Source of the DNA: Paraglomus occultum
Taxonomy: Eukaryota; Glomeromycota; Glomeromycetes; Paraglomerales; Paraglomeraceae
DNA length: 32,317 nucleotides
Direction: 5' to 3'
Assembly: GCA_910592205.1 (NCBI GenBank)
Contig: CAJVPJ010000245.1
Location: forward strand, 1-32,317
This document shows positions 21,633 to 32,263 of this stretch, piece after piece (within the stretch, counting starts at the first letter, position 1; the number at the start of each line of letters is the position of its first letter). Under the pieces are notes generated by a model, which saw only the letters and a list, made by a program, of their open reading frames with translations, made no database searches and had not been told where the DNA came from. A program made the position numbers and the translations under genes.

Positions 21633-23592
21633 TCTTGAGTAATGGGTTAATTCTAGAGATCTATTCGACGGTAGGAATAATAGATATAGAATATTAATAT
21701 AATACAGTACAGTCTTCGTATCTATTTATTTGTTCAGTGATGGTCCTTTCTTCCCCGTTATTTTTCTTCCTTTCTGTACATGTTCTTTCTTTACTACCGT
21801 TGCCTGGAGCAATACACATAGCCTTGCGCGTAGCTCCGAGTTGTGTCGTGCATGGAGGCAAACACATGTATCGTAATATTTTTGTAACAATTCTGTTAAG
21901 AAAAAAAACGATGTATACATTTTTAACATGTACATGAATTGGGAATACAATTTACGCTTGCTAACATGGAATTGATTAAAACTGTGTTTTTTCAGTCCTA
22001 GTTTTGGTCTCGTTTTGACATGATTATTGCACTTGTGACGCTACGTACCAGTTGGGAACGCATATGTACAATTGTCATTGGTAATTATAAAGTCTGCAGC
22101 ATGACCAATTCGCACCCGCGGCCATATGTCTACCGCATACTCGTGTCCCGGAAAATTAAACACGTTTTAAAAGACGATTACAAATATGGAGAAGAAAAGA
22201 TTGCGACTTGTGAGATTGCAGAAATTGCCACTATGAGACATATTTATATCCCTTTGTAAACAAATAAACCAAGAGATTGGCTGATTTATCGTTCAACCGA
22301 AGTAATGCATCTAACGTTAAGTATTTTTACATAATTAACAAACAAATAAAGGGGTTTTCTAGAAATACCATAGAATTATCGTTTTCCATGTAAGTACTTG
22401 TAAGATTGAAATCTTGAATTCCTAATTTAATCACTATGTAACCACTTTCCTGGTTATCCGATGTTAGTATTGGAATTAACTCGTTTCTCTTCCCAGATTT
22501 GGCGATGAAGGATTAGATGTTGCTTGCAACTCGATATTAAGAAATTCAAGCGGTTACGCCATGTTGCCTCAACGTAGTTGTTATCTGGTATTGGCTACCA
22601 TTGTTTTTCCAAGCGAGATAAGGCTTTCCTTTACAGTCGCATTGTCCAAAGCTTGTTCGTTTTCTACGGAATCGACCATTACGTCTCTATCAAACTTCTA
22701 ATTCTGGGATCCATAATAGTAAGTATTACGGCATTGATACCATTTATTATTTATACAATAAACCGATCGGTGTTCCACATCATAATCGTCGTTGTGTTAC
22801 CATCTGTTGTATATCTACCATTGAAACATATTAATACATTTTGAATTACAATTATGGTAACTAATTTGTCTCACCGTATTATTGTCTTGTTGCATTGTGT
22901 AGTTCCCAATGGTTATCAAAGAATATTCCCGTATACGAAAAAGTAATTGCTCAAATTCTGCAAACTGCATAATAATAATATCTTTTGGAGCCAACGATCG
23001 AATGTAACTGGATTTGTTCATGTTCGTATGTATTATGCCACGTTCCTGGCTTTGAATGTTTGTATTGAGCGAATTCCTTTAGTTGTCAGTTACTAAAGAA
23101 TGTGAGTGTTGAAGTGTAGCCCATCACATGTTATACATTATGGCAATGCAAGAGTGGTAAAACCCGAAAATAGCTGATTGTAATCGGGTCATTCATCCCC
23201 AACGGTAAACTTTGATATAACGCGTTAATGCGATTATCCGTTTGCACACACGATTAATAAGCCAGAAAATGATTTTTCGATATTAATGCTTAATATTTTT
23301 TATTGCAGGTTAATACTATTTATAAGAATTGAATTTTTACAATAAATGTAGCGTCTCATCATCCAATGGGATTCCCTTTCTCCTATATACAGTACAATAC
23401 ATTTGTTTCGTCCCCTTTAGCAATTATTTTCTCCCCGAGAAAAAAAACCCAGACTAATAGCATTGATCAATTGTTCATAAATTGTTGTATAGTAACAACT
23501 GAGCGAAATTAAGTTGCAGTTTAAATTTATAACAATAATTATTTACGCAACCTTGATATACCAAACCCTATTGTACAAATATTAATGCTAAA
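21633..23592. other. Convergent intergenic region, no gene supported
   Basis: About 2 kb between the 3' ends of the DPBB gene (+) and the three-box HMG gene (-). Open frames at 22020-22259 (79 aa) and 22578-22844 (88 aa, hydrophobic) carry no motif I recognise and lack a convincing start context. One ACGCGT string occurs near 23220. Confidence 0.5.
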
Positions 23593-25476
23593 TTAATACC
23601 CGAGATTCTCTTCGACTTTGCATGATTCATATGCCTGCTGTTCCATCAAAAACCTGTTCCTGTCAAGTTGTTCCTTTTCTTCCCATTCTTGACGATCTTC
23701 AAGGGTTAAACCACACCATGTATCCACAATCATTTTGCTAACAGAACTGAATGGTACATGAGAATGTAATGTCCATAATTTGGGTAACAGCTCCTTGGAG
23801 AATAGAAGAAAAGCAGGCTTGGGAAGTTTGGGTGGTGTTGACGGTGTTGACGCAGACGTTAAATCTTGAATATCTGATGATGACTCAATATTGGCAATCT
23901 CTTTGTTTAAAGATTGCGTGTCAGCAGAACCAGCAAATATTGCAGCTAACTCTTTCTTAAACAATAGTTCATCTTCGGTTGGAAATCTGTCTGTCCATGA
24001 TTTCTGCGAGTCGAGATGTACATCATTATATAACATTTCGGGACGAATATAGTTTATTGAATAAAAAGGAAGAGCCGTGAGCGGAGAATCGCTATCAGAT
24101 ATTGTAGCGCTTTTGCCAGTTTTCTGTGAAAGCGGAGACATATTCTCCTTGTCGTACTCCTCGTCATCTTCATCAGACCTAAACGCCAACAAACTATTTA
24201 GCTGTCTCTCAAGTGTTGCAGTCATTTCTCTTTTTCTTTTTTTGTAAGCGCGTTCCTCCGGTTCAGGTGTATGCAAATTATCATCGTAATACCTTTCAAA
24301 ACCGGTGTTTATTAAATTTTCAGACGTTATATCCTCAAATACACTGGGTTTATTATAAGCTCTTGGAGGAGACGTTAGCCGAAATGTATTCTGCGTGTCA
24401 TGCAACAGTGACAATGGCGTTCGTCTTGTTCCTGAACGATGATTGCTGTCGAACAATTCCTGATTTTCATCGTTGCTTACGTCAAACGGATTATCCGAAC
24501 AGTTTGAAACGTTATTATGCGGCGTAGACGAAATCAACTCGTTCGCTTTCGCTTCCCACGCGAATCTACCAGTCGGTGTTAATTGGTTCCATTGATCTTG
24601 TACGAGAAGATTGACATCTTCTTCGGGATATCGGGGCTGCATCTTCCAGACTTGAGAGCGAACGTGTTCGGCAAACAGGTAATAAGAGAGTGGCGGTTCG
24701 GCATCGTCAATGGAATCAACCGAGCTGGGTTGGACGTTTTCGATCGGACGACATCCAGGAGAAAATATCCCGTCAACGGTAGAAGCGGAATTACCAGGTG
24801 AGCACGTTACAAAGGGGCTATCGTCGGATAAGGAAGGGTCGATATTACAAGTATTTTTCTGCATATTGCCGTTCGCATCATCAGGGTAAGTGTAGTTGGC
24901 GTTACTGGGAAGACTGTCAGATTGTATAGTATCGCTAGTATCTTCGTCAAAGTCAGGCATGTGAAGAATTCTGTCCAAAGAATCTTCAATTTCGTCTATT
25001 ATAACATTACCAACATCAGCAGCAGTGCAATGGTCATTGTTGTTATCGTTGTTATTATCGTTATCGTTGTTGTTATCACTGTTATTATCGTTGTTAATGT
25101 TGTTATCATTGTTATTGTCGTCGTCGTTATCCTTCATGTCTGCTTTCAACTCGTTTGTTACACCCATCATCGCCTTGTGTTTGACTAGATAAGCCGCTAT
25201 CTCTTCATCGTACTTTACTTTGTCTTTTTCTGCCTTCTTTTCCCAAGGAGCTCGCTCTTCCGGTGTCATGGCCTGCCATTTCGCACCAAATTGACTTGCT
25301 TGTGTCAACGGGTCGAAATTAATCGGAACCGACATCATGGCCGTCATGTGTGCAACATAAAACAAAAACGAAGTCAAGGGAAGCCGGGGCGGCCACAGGT
25401 CCTCATTGTCATATTCACGGTTTTCGGCTTTTTTATGATCACCCTGCGAATCGGTGTCTTCTGTGGAGGGATTCAT
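23593..25476 (-). CDS. Protein with three HMG-box-like domains
   Basis: Single-exon, 627-aa probable nuclear DNA-binding protein. Box 1 (about 30-98) has PLTSFLFYVAHM, FGAKWQAMTPEERAPWEKKA and KVKYDEEIAAY, a near-standard HMG pattern. Box 2 (about 260-314) reads PPLSYYLFAEHVRSQVW...VQDQWNQLTPTGRFAWEAKA. Box 3 (about 549-618) reads PKPAFLLFSKEL...VDTWCGLTLEDRQEWEEKE. Between boxes 1 and 2 is an Asn/Asp tract (117-148) coded by an imperfect trinucleotide repeat (25030-25130). A YKKRKRE nuclear-localisation-like motif lies at 411-417, and acidic Ser-rich linkers fill the rest. Boxes 2 and 3 are shortened or divergent. The three-box layout is unlike fungal mating-type (single-box) proteins. Function may be chromatin binding or transcription; this is inference from fold only. 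ATG at 25476 is the first in frame and gives an acidic N-terminus. Confidence 0.82.
   Translation of the reverse strand: MNPSTEDTDSQGDHKKAENREYDNEDLWPPRLPLTSFLFYVAHMTAMMSVPINFDPLTQASQFGAKWQAMTPEERAPWEKKAEKDKVKYDEEIAAYLVKHKAMMGVTNELKADMKDNDDDNNNDNNINNDNNSDNNNDNDNNNDNNNDHCTAADVGNVIIDEIEDSLDRILHMPDFDEDTSDTIQSDSLPSNANYTYPDDANGNMQKNTCNIDPSLSDDSPFVTCSPGNSASTVDGIFSPGCRPIENVQPSSVDSIDDAEPPLSYYLFAEHVRSQVWKMQPRYPEEDVNLLVQDQWNQLTPTGRFAWEAKANELISSTPHNNVSNCSDNPFDVSNDENQELFDSNHRSGTRRTPLSLLHDTQNTFRLTSPPRAYNKPSVFEDITSENLINTGFERYYDDNLHTPEPEERAYKKRKREMTATLERQLNSLLAFRSDEDDEEYDKENMSPLSQKTGKSATISDSDSPLTALPFYSINYIRPEMLYNDVHLDSQKSWTDRFPTEDELLFKKELAAIFAGSADTQSLNKEIANIESSSDIQDLTSASTPSTPPKLPKPAFLLFSKELLPKLWTLHSHVPFSSVSKMIVDTWCGLTLEDRQEWEEKEQLDRNRFLMEQQAYESCKVEENLGY
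25030..25130 (-). repeat. Asn/Asp-coding trinucleotide repeat within the HMG gene
   Basis: An imperfect run of GTT/ATT/ATC triplets on the plus strand (AAC, AAT, GAT on the coding strand) gives the N/D tract at residues 117-148. It is likely to vary in length. Confidence 0.8.
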
Positions 25477-25560
25477 TTATTACTTAATTTTAGCTCAAAA
25501 ATATTAATTTGCACTACCTGGCGGAGAAGAGAACTTTCATGTTTAAATACTTTTTTCACT

Positions 25561-25607
25561 CGTAAACAATCACGAATTTTCGTTTCCTGCACGTAAACAA
25601 ACACGAA
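25561..25607. promoter_or_regulatory. Repeated forkhead-like motif upstream of the three-box HMG gene
   Basis: CGTAAACAATCACGAA at 25561-25576 and CGTAAACAAACACGAA at 25592-25607 differ at one base in 16 and start 31 bases apart, 85-131 bases upstream of the HMG gene start. The GTAAACAA core fits the forkhead consensus. Regulatory role is inferred from position and repetition only. Confidence 0.4.
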
Positions 25608-28400
25608 AAGTAACAATTTTAGGTAGAGTGTACACGTCTTGTGAAACATTTACATACCCAATGTCACATATACTGTCTGTTGAAACCCGCATTAATCGAT
25701 CCCTCACTGGTATTATCAGTTATGCTCTCCCGCCAAGGCAACTTCCATGTATTGAACAACAGAAGGTAACGCAATAGAAACTGAAATTGTAAGACGTCAT
25801 TAAGCGTCAACTATTATCTGCAATATTACTCGCAATTGTCATTGCAAGACGAGCCAAAATTCGGGTCATTGTCCATTTACGTGTTGTTTTGTAGAATATG
25901 AGCGGAAAGGACTAGTAATTTAGAATCCATTGATTGTAAAAGCCTGTAGCGTTTTTTAAATCATTAAAACACGCATACTAACTATGTACTAATAAATGAT
26001 CGTCTCTCGTCGAAGTCAGTATCTTTCGTCTCCGCGAGAACAAATCTCCAAGTCAATAACGGTTACCCATAGATGATTTGGATGAGAACAATGGCCCATA
26101 TGAGTTGCTGGAAGACATAAGCTCATTCCCAGCTAACATTATAGCATTTGAAAATCTACCACAGGAGACTAACACTGCGGATGCATATGAATCCTTCAGG
26201 GACGCGCTGGACTTGAGCAAAGATCTCATACTCCCAATTACCGATCTTTTCATCTCAGAGCAGTTTGAACACCTCTACTCACCCGACGCCGAAAGTCCCA
26301 CATCAACTACTCGTATGAGAGATGGCGATTGATGGCGATTTATCAGACACAAACCATTTGTCGATGACATCGGGAATTGAGTTTTTTCCATCACATCCGA
26401 CATGATGTTATCAATGAACACGTCAGTGACAACAGTTAAACGCTCCACGTGGACAGTATTAATAAGGGTAAATATACTTACTCATTAATACTAACACGTA
26501 TTAATATTATGCAAGTTTAATTAACTATAATATTATTCCCGCTTTTTATTTTCTTATACAGAATGGTGTGATAAAGGAGGTGGAGAAGTTGATTCAAGTC
26601 GATGAGATTGCGTGTACGACAAAGGCAAGAATAAGGAGCAAATAGAAGAGTTAATTAAACCCATCACTGTAGCAAGTCCAAGAGGATCCTCTGGCCGCCA
26701 CAAAAATATCAAGGAACCAAAATTTTAATTTACGTAATCAACAACTCTTCGAAGCCAAAATGATAAGGTTGCTCTTCCTGGGAGTTTAGGGTTTTATGGC
26801 AATGTTGTTAGTATTTGTTTATTTATTTTAATGCGATTGATATCCTAGGAACGTCATATGCTATCATAAATTCGATCATCAATCAGATAAAGAAAACATC
26901 CCAATGGTCTAAATTTCCGAACCCGATCCTGCACAGAGTTTTATGTTTTCAGATGTATTGCAATTGGCTATGTTAATGCCATTATTCTTCGAAAGTTATA
27001 TATTGGATTTATCACGTATTGATCAGGTACCACTCAAAGGTAATACAAGTCTGGGTGACTGAAGCAGAAACCTTGAAGCTTGTCTAACATGCTGTTATTC
27101 CACTGCAGAACGATCAAGTCAGACACAATTGCATGAGAGTTGTATAGATTGGACATTCAGATTCCCACATCTGTAAAAATATTAATGCCTTCAAATTATA
27201 GAGTTACTACTAATATTTTCCTTGTTCAACAGCAATGGCAAAATTATGACATTGATCTATAAAAGGAATGGGGAAAACACGACGCCCACTTCCATCGCAC
27301 AGATACAGTGGAACTTTCAATCGTTTGTTACAGAGAACGAAAAAGGCTTGATCGCTATTACTCGGTCAGGGTTTTTCTCGTTTTTTCTATTTCTCGGGTT
27401 CAAACTTTTATGTTGTAATAAAAAATAAAAATTTTTCTTATTTTTCCGGCGTAGAACTGTTGTAGCTCTATTGTCTGGGCATATCTTTGTGCCGTCCCCC
27501 TTGTAATCAGAAGCTTGCCTGCTACAGTAATTAGTGGTACAGCCGTTTCGTATACGCGCCCGGAGGAAGAGAACCTTAAGATCCACGTATAATTCCGCAT
27601 TGGCACAATTCCTGCTTTTGCGCGAAATTTAATCCAACAAATTCAAAACTGTACAATTCAGTATACGTCCCAGTGATTCAAAAGTTAGACTACGTACTTG
27701 GGGTTTATCACTCAAGCGTGTCGTGTGTTCGTTATCAATGCTTCATTGGAATAGCAGTCAGCAAAATGAGACATGATAAAACTAAATTAGACAAAGAAAA
27801 CATCTCGAACGTCATTATTTAATCATAATAACACTGAAATCGACCAATGGTTAATGCCGATGTGTTTAATAAGTGAAATCAGGATAAAGTACATACACGT
27901 TATTTTCCCTCAGAATAATCAAATACTCGGCAACAATGCCGGAAACGCGGATACGAATGCTTTACAGGACAGGATTACATCTCAAATCAGCCCTACACAG
28001 CCGTAAGAACAAATTGAAGCCATGTTTGGATTTTCATAATTAATTTCTCATCCTTTCCGGTAAAGCATTGTTTCACCGAGTCAATACGTTAAAGATTGCC
28101 GAGATTTTTCGTCTTGAACATTGCGTCAGCTTTCATTGATAAAAACATTCTATTGCCGTTTGATACAAATAGGCTAGAAAGTGTTGAACATTCCAGCGGT
28201 ATTTGCTCAACTTCTATAAGTTTCGACTCAGGAATGAATGCCAAGATACTAATACGCATTATACATAAAAGAGAGTTATTTATACAAACAGCCCCCAGTT
28301 TTCGGACAACGTGTTTGTGGGTCCTAACTACATTGGGTATGAACGCATTTGGCGATTGACCTCGAGTAATCTCTACGTGGTTATTTGTTTTCTCAGATTC
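25608..28400. other. Intergenic region with coding-like debris
   Basis: About 2.8 kb between two divergent HMG-box genes. The stretch 25996-26737 has protein-like composition in conflicting frames (listed separately). Later open frames (27222-27428 on plus, 27317-27606 on minus, 28096-28359 on plus) overlap or lack motifs, and I cannot support any as a gene. Confidence 0.4.
25996..26737 (+). pseudogene. Probable decayed gene of unknown family
   Basis: Several adjacent open stretches look translated but do not join in one frame. From ATG 25996: MIVSRRSQYLSSPREQISKS, then a stop near 26071. A second frame, from about 26057 to 26332, has no ATG at its head and reads PIDDLDENNGPYELLEDISS and later YESFRDALDLSKDLILPITD. 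After a possible acceptor near 26560 comes NGVIKEVEKLIQVDEIA, and in yet another frame VYDKGKNKEQIEELIKPITV and SSGRHKNIKEPKF to a stop near 26730. No conventional intron joins the first two pieces, so frameshift decay is the simplest reading. It lies between two HMG-box genes, but no HMG box is visible in it. An unusual intron-rich live gene is the alternative. Confidence 0.35.
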
Positions 28401-28418
28401 AAATGTTTATCAAAGGTG

Positions 28419-28445
28419 ACGCGTGCTCGCGTTAACAAGACGCGT
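28419..28445. promoter_or_regulatory. Pair of ACGCGT (MCB-like) motifs
   Basis: ACGCGT occurs at 28419-28424 and 28440-28445, 21 bases apart, about 450 bases upstream of the two-box HMG gene. In fungi this is the MBF/Mlu1 cell-cycle box. Two copies this close in AT-rich DNA are uncommon, but function is only inferred. Confidence 0.3.
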
Positions 28446-28668
28446 TTGCATGGTTGGCATGCTTATAATATTATATAGTTTGAAGAAAAGAGAGACCCAG
28501 TAATGGAATTTAATCACAGCATAGCGACCCACAGTAATGTAAGTTGGATGAACTTTACACACGCAAGTCCCATTCTCGTTGCCTACTAATAAGGAAAGCT
28601 AAAATTAATCCTGTATTGTTTGTCATGCGACCTATCTGGTAGATGTAATTTGCTCCAAGAAAATTTTC

Positions 28669-28729
28669 AACCAATCACATATTGGTTCTAATCAAGCGCG
28701 CGTTATGCAGATCTTGCTCACATATAAAA
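28669..28729 (+). promoter_or_regulatory. CCAAT/ATTGG pair and TATA box of the two-box HMG gene
   Basis: AACCAAT (28669-28675) and ATTGGTT (28681-28687) form an exact inverted pair with a 5-base gap. A TATAAAA at 28723-28729 follows 36 bases later. The order CCAAT then TATA and the position 164 bases before the ATG at 28893 make a credible core promoter. Confidence 0.55.
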
Positions 28730-28892
28730 TCCCGCGTCTCAACTTGGTACGTGACAAGCTGAACGTATATTTATCTATTGTTTTCACTTGGAGAGATTAC
28801 TTCTGTTAATTGAGTTCTTGAAAATTTGTAATTGACACTAAAAAGTTGCCCGAGATTTATACATAACATACATTCTCTGCACAATTTTTCAA

Positions 28893-29935
28893 ATGTCAAG
28901 ACACAATAACCATTTTCATCATCATTACATTGGCCCCCAACCATGTCGAAAGTCGTCTACGGATTTATATGATTATCATTCCAGCTTCTCAGCTGGAGTT
29001 GCGTATAGCCTAAATGATAAGAGAAAACGAGTAATAGCCCCGCAAACAAGAGGTATGTGTTCACAATTACTCTTAGAAGTTGAACGAATGCGCGACATTC
29101 AAACCCCTAATTCTTGTAATTGCGCGTAAAGGGAGGTTCTCAGAGACTACACAAAGCATAAATATTGACCCACGGCAGTTTGGGAAACTTCTCTTTATTG
29201 AGGAACAGAGGCGGACATTCATGAAAGGAAAACCTGATATGACTTTGGAAGACTTTTCTGTTAACGTTGAATGTAGTTGGAAATATCTAACACAGGTACT
29301 AAATTTTATTGAGAATAGTTCTCCGAACTCAATGTCTTATACGTATAAAAAGTTTTCACGTAACCGATATATTGATAAATTAGACTCTACAAACAATGTA
29401 CATATCGGTGTGGTTTTGGCCATGACGACAATATGTGTTATTAATTATTTCCTTCTTCCCTTAACTATATTAGCAGCAGCGAGATGAATACTGGCGAAGG
29501 GCAGCGTATATCGCCCAAGCGGGCTGTCAAGCACAAAAGATATTGGATAACTTAAGTATGACAAACCTATATACGCCTATACCATCCATACCGTCTATAC
29601 CATCTATACCCTCTATGCCATCTACACCATCTACACCACTACCACCGGCATTCCCACCAACACTTCTATCTCCACCAAAAATACCACGTACTTCCTATGA
29701 ACATTTTGTTATCGATATGAAAGAGGCGCTAAGTCGTCATGTACCTTTTATTGATGAACGCACTATAAGACAAATAACCGATGAAAGGTGGGATAGAATG
29801 ACTGTGGAACGAAGAGCCCCGTGGATTGAAAAGTCGTTTGCGGATCAAAGGAAGTATTTTGTGGAAAGGAAATTGTATGTAGAAGCCATAGAAGAGCGGG
29901 AGAAATATTTTGCAGAATTAGGCTATCACTATTAA
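28893..29935 (+). CDS. Protein with two HMG-box-like domains
   Basis: Three exons: 28893-29052, 29132-29295, 29480-29935; 780 nt, 259 aa. The last acceptor could also be at 29476, adding one Gln. The N-terminus (1-50) is His/Tyr-rich and ends in a basic KRKRV. Box 1 (about 68-122) is split over exons 2 and 3: FGKLLFIEEQRRTFMKGKPD, ECSWKYLTQ, RDEYWRRAAYIAQ. The linker 137-172 has an IPS/TPS tandem repeat (coded near 29580-29640). Box 2 (about 176-240) reads PRTSYEHFVIDM, ITDERWDRMTVERRAPWIEK, YFVERKLYVEA. Box 2 runs almost to the C-terminus. Both boxes keep the aromatic/Trp core but diverge from textbook HMG. Two boxes recall HMGB or mitochondrial TFAM/Abf2, yet I see no mitochondrial targeting peptide. 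Role probably DNA binding; partner of the nearby three-box gene is only a guess. The 3' end converges on ATP3, 186 bases away. Confidence 0.75.
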
Positions 29936-30076
29936 AGAACATGCAAATACTTTAGTGGGATTAGGTGATCCGTAATAGTAATATGGATGAAATTGTAACC
30001 TTAGTTTCTTTGTTGTTGTCGTTGTACCATACACATAGGGTTGATTTGGCTCAGGTTACGAGCATTATTTAGAGTC

Positions 30077-30082
30077 TTTATT
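30077..30082 (-). terminator. AATAAA poly(A) signal candidate for ATP3
   Basis: The plus strand reads TTTATT, so AATAAA on the minus strand, about 40 bases past the ATP3 stop. It lies inside the short convergent gap with the two-box HMG gene. Confidence 0.45.
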
Positions 30083-30121
30083 ATATCTCATTGTACGTAA
30101 ATGTATGAGAGTGCGAACCTT

Positions 30122-31669
30122 TCAAAGAGCAGATGCACCCGTAATAATGTCAACTATATAAATTAAAAGAAAGTTAGTATCCATAATATATATTGTTACA
30201 ATAAAATGTATACAACTTTCATAATGAAACGAACCCAATTCATTTGTAATGGCAGCCTGTCTACCACGATTATACGTTAATGTCAATTTATCTATCATTT
30301 CTCCAGCATTCTTTGTGGCATTCTCCATAGCACTACGCTTAGAAGCCATCTCGGCTGCATGGCTCTCAACGAGACCCCAGTAGATTGCATTCGCGAACGC
30401 AAATTCCTGGAGATTCTCCAGCACATCGTCCTCGATTTCGTATGCCGCGAAGTTGCCTAACAGTTAAAATCAAAAATTTACAATGAACGGATGGATATTA
30501 ATTATTGATGCCGATTCCGAGAAACCATCCTTTCAGATGTACCCACCAGACTTCGTAAAAACGGCCTCCGAGTATACTGGAATCGTCTCCGCATAATAAG
30601 AAATTATGCTTTTAAAGTAATTATAAACAATAATCGCCTGATCGAATTCTGTTTTCTCTTTCAGAATAGTGTCCACTATGGCACAAGCTTCAGCATACGT
30701 TGGGACGTTTTTTCCAATTTGATTAAAGGACAGCTTAATGTTTTCTCTGTGTGTTCGTGACAATTGTGCTTTCGCTTTGTCACCAAGAACAATGGCTTCG
30801 ACACCAGACTTTTCTTCGAGAATCTGACGAGAAGCTTTCGAAACACTACTATGAATACCACCACAAAGTCCACGATCAGAGGAAACAGTGACTACAATTG
30901 TTCGGGCATCGTCAGCTGACTTAGTGTCTGCATGAGAGAATAGAGCTTCAAATGATAAAAAATGCGTGTCAGACTAATGTTAATTTCAGACACAATATCA
31001 AGCGCGAGGTGTACGAATTGAATATGATTACCTGTTTGAGTTCTCCCGAACGTTCTGGCAATCTCCATTGCTTTCTGGGCTCTTAAAATAAGCAACCAAT
31101 TTTTTTGTCAGTTGTGAGAATTAAAGAAATAGTCGAAACATCAACATCATTACGCTCACCGAGTCATTTTCGTCGATGCAATCATTTTCATCGATTTTGT
31201 GATCTGTTTATCAAAAAAACGGTTTTTGGTTTCAAGCCATATGTTTAATTCATTATTGAAGAGGGTCTCGGCTTCTTGATTCGAGCATTGTAATTTGATA
31301 TGCTATCTACCTTTGCGATGTTGTTTACTGACTTGAGTCGAAGTTGAACTATTGTAAACAAGAGTCGGTTAAAAATTAATTAAAATGGAATACAAGTATG
31401 ATGAGAAAAGCAAACCGACAAGTAATAGGACGGAATCGTCAGGAATCAATATACTTACTTTCCTTCAACGTAGCATAGTTCCGGGTTTGAAGTCTAACGC
31501 TGTAGAATTGTAAAAATGTCAGCACAACTAGTGGCCAGGGGAGACGCTCCTATTTCAAGAATAATATATTTTCACTAACCGTGCCTTAACTACAAGATCT
31601 ATTATCAGTATTCCCTTACCTGGGTGCAACCGCATCCACAACGGGTCTTCCAACACGCAAAGCAAACAT
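30122..31669 (-). CDS. ATP3: Mitochondrial F1Fo ATP synthase subunit gamma
   Basis: Central rotor shaft of the F1 sector in the mitochondrial matrix; couples proton-driven rotation to ATP synthesis. Exons in gene order: 31669-31620, 31499-31459, 31348-31311, 31203-31160, 31081-31032, 30945-30547, 30456-30235, 30153-30122; 876 nt, 291 aa (yeast Atp3 about 311). The start MFALRVGRPVV...RLQTRNYATLKEI is a basic, presumably cleaved mitochondrial presequence. Then come the N-terminal coiled-coil helix RLKSVNNIAKITKSMKMIAS, the SSDRGLCGGIH loop in exon 6, and the C-terminal helix DDVLENLQEF...ATKNAGEMIDKLTLTYNR...AAITNELVDIITGASAL, the family signature. All key helices are complete. The donors GTGGGT (exon 6) and GTTCGT (exon 7) are weak but needed for frame. 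Exon 7 has an exact 54-base inverted copy at the right edge of the window. Confidence 0.95.
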
Positions 31670-32263
31670 GGCTCTCGAAATTGTTTATTATTGAAGGTCA
31701 GAAGAAAATATTTCATCAAAAATTGGTCGACCAATTACAAGAGTCAAGCTGTATCACAACAAATTTATCACTACGCGAGCTAAAAATGGGACTTATTTTA
31801 ACAGGAATGTCAAAGTACTAGATAACGGGAAATCACTGTACGCTACTACAGTAATATTAACACCCAGCTTTTGTTGACAAAAGGCTCGAGAATGCCCCTC
31901 ACTTAATTCAAATTTTGTTCTCGATACCAATACAATTATTCTCATATTAACAGTAGAACTGAAGTAAATCACGTGCATCATGATCTCCTTTGATGACGCG
32001 AAAGTTTCATGACCGCTGAACAACTACGCTGCAAAGATTCTGTGACTAGAATCGAAGTTACTGTCTATCACTGTTCTTCAAAAGGCAACTACCACAAAAC
32101 TAATTTGGAACAGATCCTGCATACCAACGTTTCTGAAGCACTAACATTTGGATCCCTTTGTTTTATTATAGACCTTACGTTCAATAAATGCGCTTTTAAT
32201 TACTAGTCCTCATCATTCTTCACGGACAAAGAGTGGAAAACAATTCGCTCTGAAAATCCACAT
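31670..32263. other. ATP3 5' flank, no gene supported
   Basis: Should contain the ATP3 promoter. Open frames at 31624-31821 and 32009-32206 (+) and 31793-32023 (-) have no motif. The stretch leading into 32264 has no further recognisable ATP3 exons on the plus strand; a faint resemblance to the ATP3 codons before KNAGE may extend back some 20 bases. Confidence 0.5.

Noticed and set aside
22020-22259. 79-aa ORF with a charged C-terminal part
   Set aside because: Looks mildly protein-like, but no recognisable motif and no exon partners either side.
22578-22844. 88-aa hydrophobic ORF
   Set aside because: Hydrophobicity follows from T-rich sequence. No family motif, promoter or neighbour support.
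27222-27606. Plus- and minus-strand ORFs of 68-89 aa
   Set aside because: They overlap in several frames and I could find neither motif nor splice structure.
28096-28359. 87-aa plus-strand ORF
   Set aside because: No motif, and no link to the downstream HMG gene, whose promoter lies after it.
31624-31821. 65-aa plus-strand ORF over ATP3 exon 1
   Set aside because: It is antisense to the ATP3 presequence exon, which is supported by family similarity and splicing.
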